Origin: Paracoccaceae bacterium
Lineage (GTDB): Bacteria > Pseudomonadota > Alphaproteobacteria > Rhodobacterales > Rhodobacteraceae
DNA length: 33,810 bases
Assembly: GCA_007129775.1 (NCBI GenBank)
Contig: SKUV01000378.1
Span: 1 to 33,810, forward strand
Reading direction: 5' to 3'
How positions within the stretch are numbered: position 1 is the stretch's first letter; each line of letters opens with the position of its first letter. The translations under genes were made by a program, and so were the position numbers. Positions 31,118-33,810 of this stretch are shown here, in pieces. A model generated the notes under the pieces. The model was not told the origin of the DNA, ran no database searches, and saw only the letters and a list, made by a program, of their open reading frames with translations.

Positions 31118-31912
31118 ATGCCGCCACCAACCAGCGCCAGCGATCCCGCCGCGCCGATCTTTCCCGATCTGCGCGACCGCTCCGTCTTCATCACCGGCGG
31201 CGGGTCCGGCATCGGCGCTGCGCTGACCGAGGGTTTCCTGAGGCAAGGCGCGCGCGTGGCCTTCGTGCAGCGCAGCGATGCCAGCGGTTTCGTCGATGAC
31301 ATGGATGCCGCCACCGGCAACCGCCCGCTTTTCATCCCTTGCGACATCACCGACACCACCGCCCTGCAAGATGCCGTAGCCCAAGCCGCGGCCGCCCACG
31401 GCCCCGTGCTTGTTCTGGTCAACAACGCCGCCAATGACGACCGCCACAAGACCGAAGAGGTCACACCCGAGTATTACGAACGGGTCATGGCGATCAACTT
31501 CCGCGCCTATTTCTTCGCCGCACAGGCGGTGATCCCGGCCATGCGCGCGGCCGGAGGCGGCAGCATCGTCAATTTCACGTCGGTCAGCTATCTGATGGGG
31601 ATGGCGGGTTTTCCGCTCTACACCAGCGCGAATTCGGCGATCAACGGGTTCACGCGCAGCCTCGCACGCGAATTCGGGCCCAACCGTATCCGCGTGAACG
31701 CGCTGGCGCCGGGCTGGGTGATGACCGACCGGCAGGTCGAGAAATGGGTGACGCCCGAAGGGGTCGAAGCGTTTCTGAAGCGGCAATGCCTCAAGGAAAC
31801 GCTTGCGCCCGCCGATATCGTCGGCGGCGTGCTGTTTCTCGCCTCCGACGCAAGCCGGATGATGACCGGGCAAGCCTTGGTGATCGACGGCGGCGTGGCA
31901 GTGACCGGATGA
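31118..31912 (+). CDS. SDR family oxidoreductase, probable sugar 1-dehydrogenase, with catalytic Lys replaced by Asn
   Basis: 264 residues from the ATG at 31118 (an upstream in-frame ATG at 31076 adds an unlikely 14-residue extension; the ribosome-binding site is weak either way). Classical SDR marks are the nucleotide-binding TGGGSGIG (26-33), CDITD (75-79), NNAA (102-105), N127, S155 and Y168, exactly 13 residues apart, and the C-terminal MMTGQALVIDGG. The expected YxxxK is YTSAN: position 172 is Asn (AAT, 31631-31633) instead of Lys. As the first gene of an operon with dgoK and dgoA it is probably a galactose (or related sugar) dehydrogenase making the lactone of the De Ley-Doudoroff pathway; the exact substrate is inferred. 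Its stop overlaps the dgoK start (ATGA). Confidence 0.85.
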   Translation: MPPPTSASDPAAPIFPDLRDRSVFITGGGSGIGAALTEGFLRQGARVAFVQRSDASGFVDDMDAATGNRPLFIPCDITDTTALQDAVAQAAAAHGPVLVLVNNAANDDRHKTEEVTPEYYERVMAINFRAYFFAAQAVIPAMRAAGGGSIVNFTSVSYLMGMAGFPLYTSANSAINGFTRSLAREFGPNRIRVNALAPGWVMTDRQVEKWVTPEGVEAFLKRQCLKETLAPADIVGGVLFLASDASRMMTGQALVIDGGVAVTG

Positions 31913-32829
31913 CCCGCGCGGACACCACCGACTGGATCGCCGTGGATTGGGGCACTTCGGCGCTGAGGGCGTCGCGCCTTCGGGGCGTGGAAATCCTGGA
32001 CGAGGCGCAATCGGATGCCGGCATGGGCGGCCTTGCCCCGTCAGAATTCGAGCCCGCGCTGCTGGCGCTGGTGGAGGGTTGGCTTTCGCCCGATGGCACC
32101 GACATTCTGGCCTGCGGAATGGTGGGCGCCCGTCAGGGCTGGGTGGAGGCGCCCTATCGCGCCGTCCCCTGCGCCCCGGTGGATGGCACCGGGCTTGCCG
32201 CCGCGCCCGTGCGCGACCCGCGCCTGCGGGTGCGGATCGTTCCGGGGCTGATGCAGGCCCGGCCCGCCGACGTGATGCGCGGCGAAGAAACCCAGATCGC
32301 GGGTTATCTGGCGCAGGAGCCCGGTTTCGACGGCGTGCTCTGCCTGCCGGGCACCCACAGCAAATGGGTGCGGATCAGCGCGGGTGAGGTCGTCAGCTTT
32401 CAGACCTTCATGACGGGCGAGGTCTTTGCCCTGTTGCAGGGCCGGTCGGTCCTGCGCCACGGCATGGCGGAGGGCGCAGGGCTGGACGACGCGGCCTTTG
32501 ATGCGGCGTTGTCCGACATGCTGTCCCATCCCGCGCTTCTTGCCGCGCGGCTTTTCGGCATCCGCGCGGAGGGGCTGTTGCAGGAGCTTTCGCCTTCGGC
32601 GGCGCGGTCGCGGCTGTCGGGGCTTCTCATCGGGGCCGAACTGGCCGCCGCCAGGCCCTACTGGCTCGGCCAGCAAGTGGTGGTGATCGGCGCCGATACG
32701 CTGGCCGCCGCCTATGTCCGGGCGCTGGCGTCGCAGGGCGTTCAGGCCGTCGCCGCACCGGGCGATGCGCTCGTGCTGGCCGGGCTGATGCGCCTGCGCG
32801 CCCGGATCAATGGAGGCTTGAAGCCATGA
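31909..32829 (+). CDS. dgoK: 2-dehydro-3-deoxygalactonokinase DgoK
   Basis: 306 residues. It phosphorylates 2-dehydro-3-deoxy-D-galactonate to the 6-phosphate, using ATP, in galactonate catabolism. Family features: the N-terminal phosphate motif WIAVDWGTSALRASRL (9-24), ACGMVGARQGWVEAPY (68-83), MRGEETQIAGYL (123-134), LCLPGTHSKWV (144-154) and a C-terminal VVVIGADTLAAAYVRAL (257-273). The start codon overlaps the SDR stop by the ATGA arrangement, and its own stop overlaps the dgoA start in the same way, showing translational coupling across three genes. Galactonate dehydratase and lactonase genes are not in the window and may lie beyond its right edge or elsewhere. Confidence 0.94.
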   Translation: MTRADTTDWIAVDWGTSALRASRLRGVEILDEAQSDAGMGGLAPSEFEPALLALVEGWLSPDGTDILACGMVGARQGWVEAPYRAVPCAPVDGTGLAAAPVRDPRLRVRIVPGLMQARPADVMRGEETQIAGYLAQEPGFDGVLCLPGTHSKWVRISAGEVVSFQTFMTGEVFALLQGRSVLRHGMAEGAGLDDAAFDAALSDMLSHPALLAARLFGIRAEGLLQELSPSAARSRLSGLLIGAELAAARPYWLGQQVVVIGADTLAAAYVRALASQGVQAVAAPGDALVLAGLMRLRARINGGLKP

Positions 32830-33443
32830 GCAAACCCCTCATCGCGATCTTGCGCGGCATCACCCCGCCCGAGGCACTGCCTGTGGCCGAGGCGCTTCTG
32901 GACGCGGGTATAGACCAGATCGAGGTGCCGCTGAACTCGCCCGAACCCCTCGCTAGCATCACGGCGATGGCAAATGCCTTCGGCAACCGCGCGCTGATCG
33001 GGGCGGGCACGGTGCTGACCGAGGCGGAGGTGGCACAGGTGGCGGCGGCGGGCGGGCGGCTCATCGTCTCGCCCAATGCCGATACATCGGTGATCGCGGC
33101 GACAAAGGCGCGGGGGCTGACCAGCTTTCCGGGTGTCTTCACCGCGACCGAGGCCTTCGCGGCCATCGCCGCCGGGGCCGACGGGCTCAAGCTCTTTCCC
33201 GCCCTGCTGGCCGGGCCCGAGGGGCTGCGGGCGCTGTCTGCCGTGCTGCCGGCCAAGGTGCCGGTCTATGCTGTCGGCGGCGCCGGGCCTGAAAATTTCG
33301 CCCAATGGCACGCCGCCGGCGCGGCCGGCTTCGGCATCGGCAGCGCGCTCTATACCCCGGGGCTGGAACTCACGGAGGTTGCGGCCCGCGCCCGGGCGAT
33401 CGTTGCGGCTTATGATCAGGCGGTTGCCCGAGGCAGCAACTGA
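32826..33443 (+). CDS. dgoA: 2-dehydro-3-deoxy-6-phosphogalactonate aldolase DgoA
   Basis: 205 residues, a normal size for a class I KDPGal/KDPG aldolase. It splits 2-dehydro-3-deoxy-6-phosphogalactonate into pyruvate and glyceraldehyde 3-phosphate. The active-site set fits the E. coli enzyme with a constant offset: R10 (AILRGI), E33 (QIEVPLNSPEP) and the Schiff-base K122 (GADGLKLFPA). GVFTATEAFAA and the phosphate-binding GGAGPENFAQW and GFGIGSALY follow. NSPEP rather than a KDPG-type loop, together with the dgoK partner, favours the galactonate rather than the Entner-Doudoroff enzyme. The ATG overlaps the dgoK stop (ATGA). Confidence 0.94.
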   Translation: MSKPLIAILRGITPPEALPVAEALLDAGIDQIEVPLNSPEPLASITAMANAFGNRALIGAGTVLTEAEVAQVAAAGGRLIVSPNADTSVIAATKARGLTSFPGVFTATEAFAAIAAGADGLKLFPALLAGPEGLRALSAVLPAKVPVYAVGGAGPENFAQWHAAGAAGFGIGSALYTPGLELTEVAARARAIVAAYDQAVARGSN

Positions 33444-33500
33444 CGGTGCCGGGCGCGCGCCGGAAGCGCACGCAAAACGAAAGCACGAATTGGGGAGGCG

Positions 33501-33810
33501 ATGGATTGGCGTGCCGAAATGAACGCGAAATGCGCGTCCCTGCCCGGGGCGGAATGGTCCGACCCCTGGGGCGGTGGCCATGATTGCTGGAAGGTGGGCG
33601 GAAAGGTCTTCGCCCTGCAGGGCATGGAACCCAGCCTGACGGTGAAATGCCGCGACGTGGAGACGGCGGAAATGGTGCGCGCCGCGAGCGGGGCGACCCG
33701 CGCGCCCTGTATGCACGCCTCATGGGTCCGGCTGCCCGAAGGCACGGACCGCGACGAGGCGTATCACAGGATCGAGGCCTCCTATGATCTGATCCGCGCC
33801 GCCCTGCCCC
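33501..33810 (+). CDS. MmcQ/YjbR family protein, partial (C-terminus outside window)
   Basis: 103 codons are visible before the window ends. MDWRAEMNAKCASLPGAEWS leads into DPWGGGHDCWKVGGKVFAL (21-39), LTVKC (46-50) and IEASYDLIRAALP (91-103), the pattern of the MmcQ/YjbR (DUF419) double-wing family. These are small cytosolic proteins, often called DNA-binding from structure, of unknown role. GGGGAGG (33492-33498) precedes the ATG very closely (2 nt), so the in-frame ATG at 33519 is a possible alternative start. It follows dgoA after 57 nt and may be transcribed with it, but nothing suggests a functional link to galactonate use. Confidence 0.85.
   Translation, partial: MDWRAEMNAKCASLPGAEWSDPWGGGHDCWKVGGKVFALQGMEPSLTVKCRDVETAEMVRAASGATRAPCMHASWVRLPEGTDRDEAYHRIEASYDLIRAALP

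Overview
The window is GC-rich DNA (roughly two thirds G+C by eye), almost all coding, and looks like a chromosomal segment of an alphaproteobacterium of the order Rhodobacterales. The strongest pointers are an Mcl1-type L-malyl-CoA/beta-methylmalyl-CoA lyase that I recognise as very close to the Rhodobacter enzyme, a DUF1244 protein, and Shine-Dalgarno-led genes with a strong G/C third-position preference. No tRNA, rRNA, CRISPR array, insertion sequence or prophage was seen.

Region 1 (1-21890, minus strand) is one enormous open reading frame that starts at 21890 and leaves the window still open at position 1. At least 7,296 residues are visible. It opens with a LEPR-XLL-type motif (FEPRLLLSAD, residues 57-66). 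About twelve pairs of two alternating PPC-like beta modules follow, interrupted by three LamG domains and one lectin-like domain. Then come about 17 CARDB repeats, a PPC plus TIG-like pair, an unrecognised helical segment, a beta-propeller and Ig-like domains. It is a probable secreted giant adhesin or matrix protein. Divergently from it (22054-22905) lies a short HlyD/RND-type periplasmic adaptor, a possible export partner.

Region 2 (22960-26794) holds a MATE exporter, a 74-residue two-helix membrane protein with a GTG start, pyruvate kinase, and a divergent DUF1244 gene. A LacI-type operator-like palindrome lies between the last two.

Region 3 (26843-29761, minus strand) is a three-gene D-amino-acid operon: dgcN (D-glutamate N-acetyltransferase, DUF1611), dgcA (N-acetyl-D-glutamate racemase, enolase superfamily) and a D-amino-acid transaminase. 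Together they can funnel D-Ala and D-Glu, for example from peptidoglycan, to pyruvate and N-acetyl-L-glutamate.

Region 4 (30086-33810, plus strand) has mcl1 (ethylmalonyl-CoA pathway), then a tightly overlapping SDR-dgoK-dgoA operon for the De Ley-Doudoroff galactose/galactonate route, and the start of an MmcQ/YjbR-family gene. The SDR has asparagine in place of the catalytic lysine. Regions 2 to 4 converge on pyruvate and glyoxylate metabolism. The most unusual object is the giant protein with its neighbouring adaptor.
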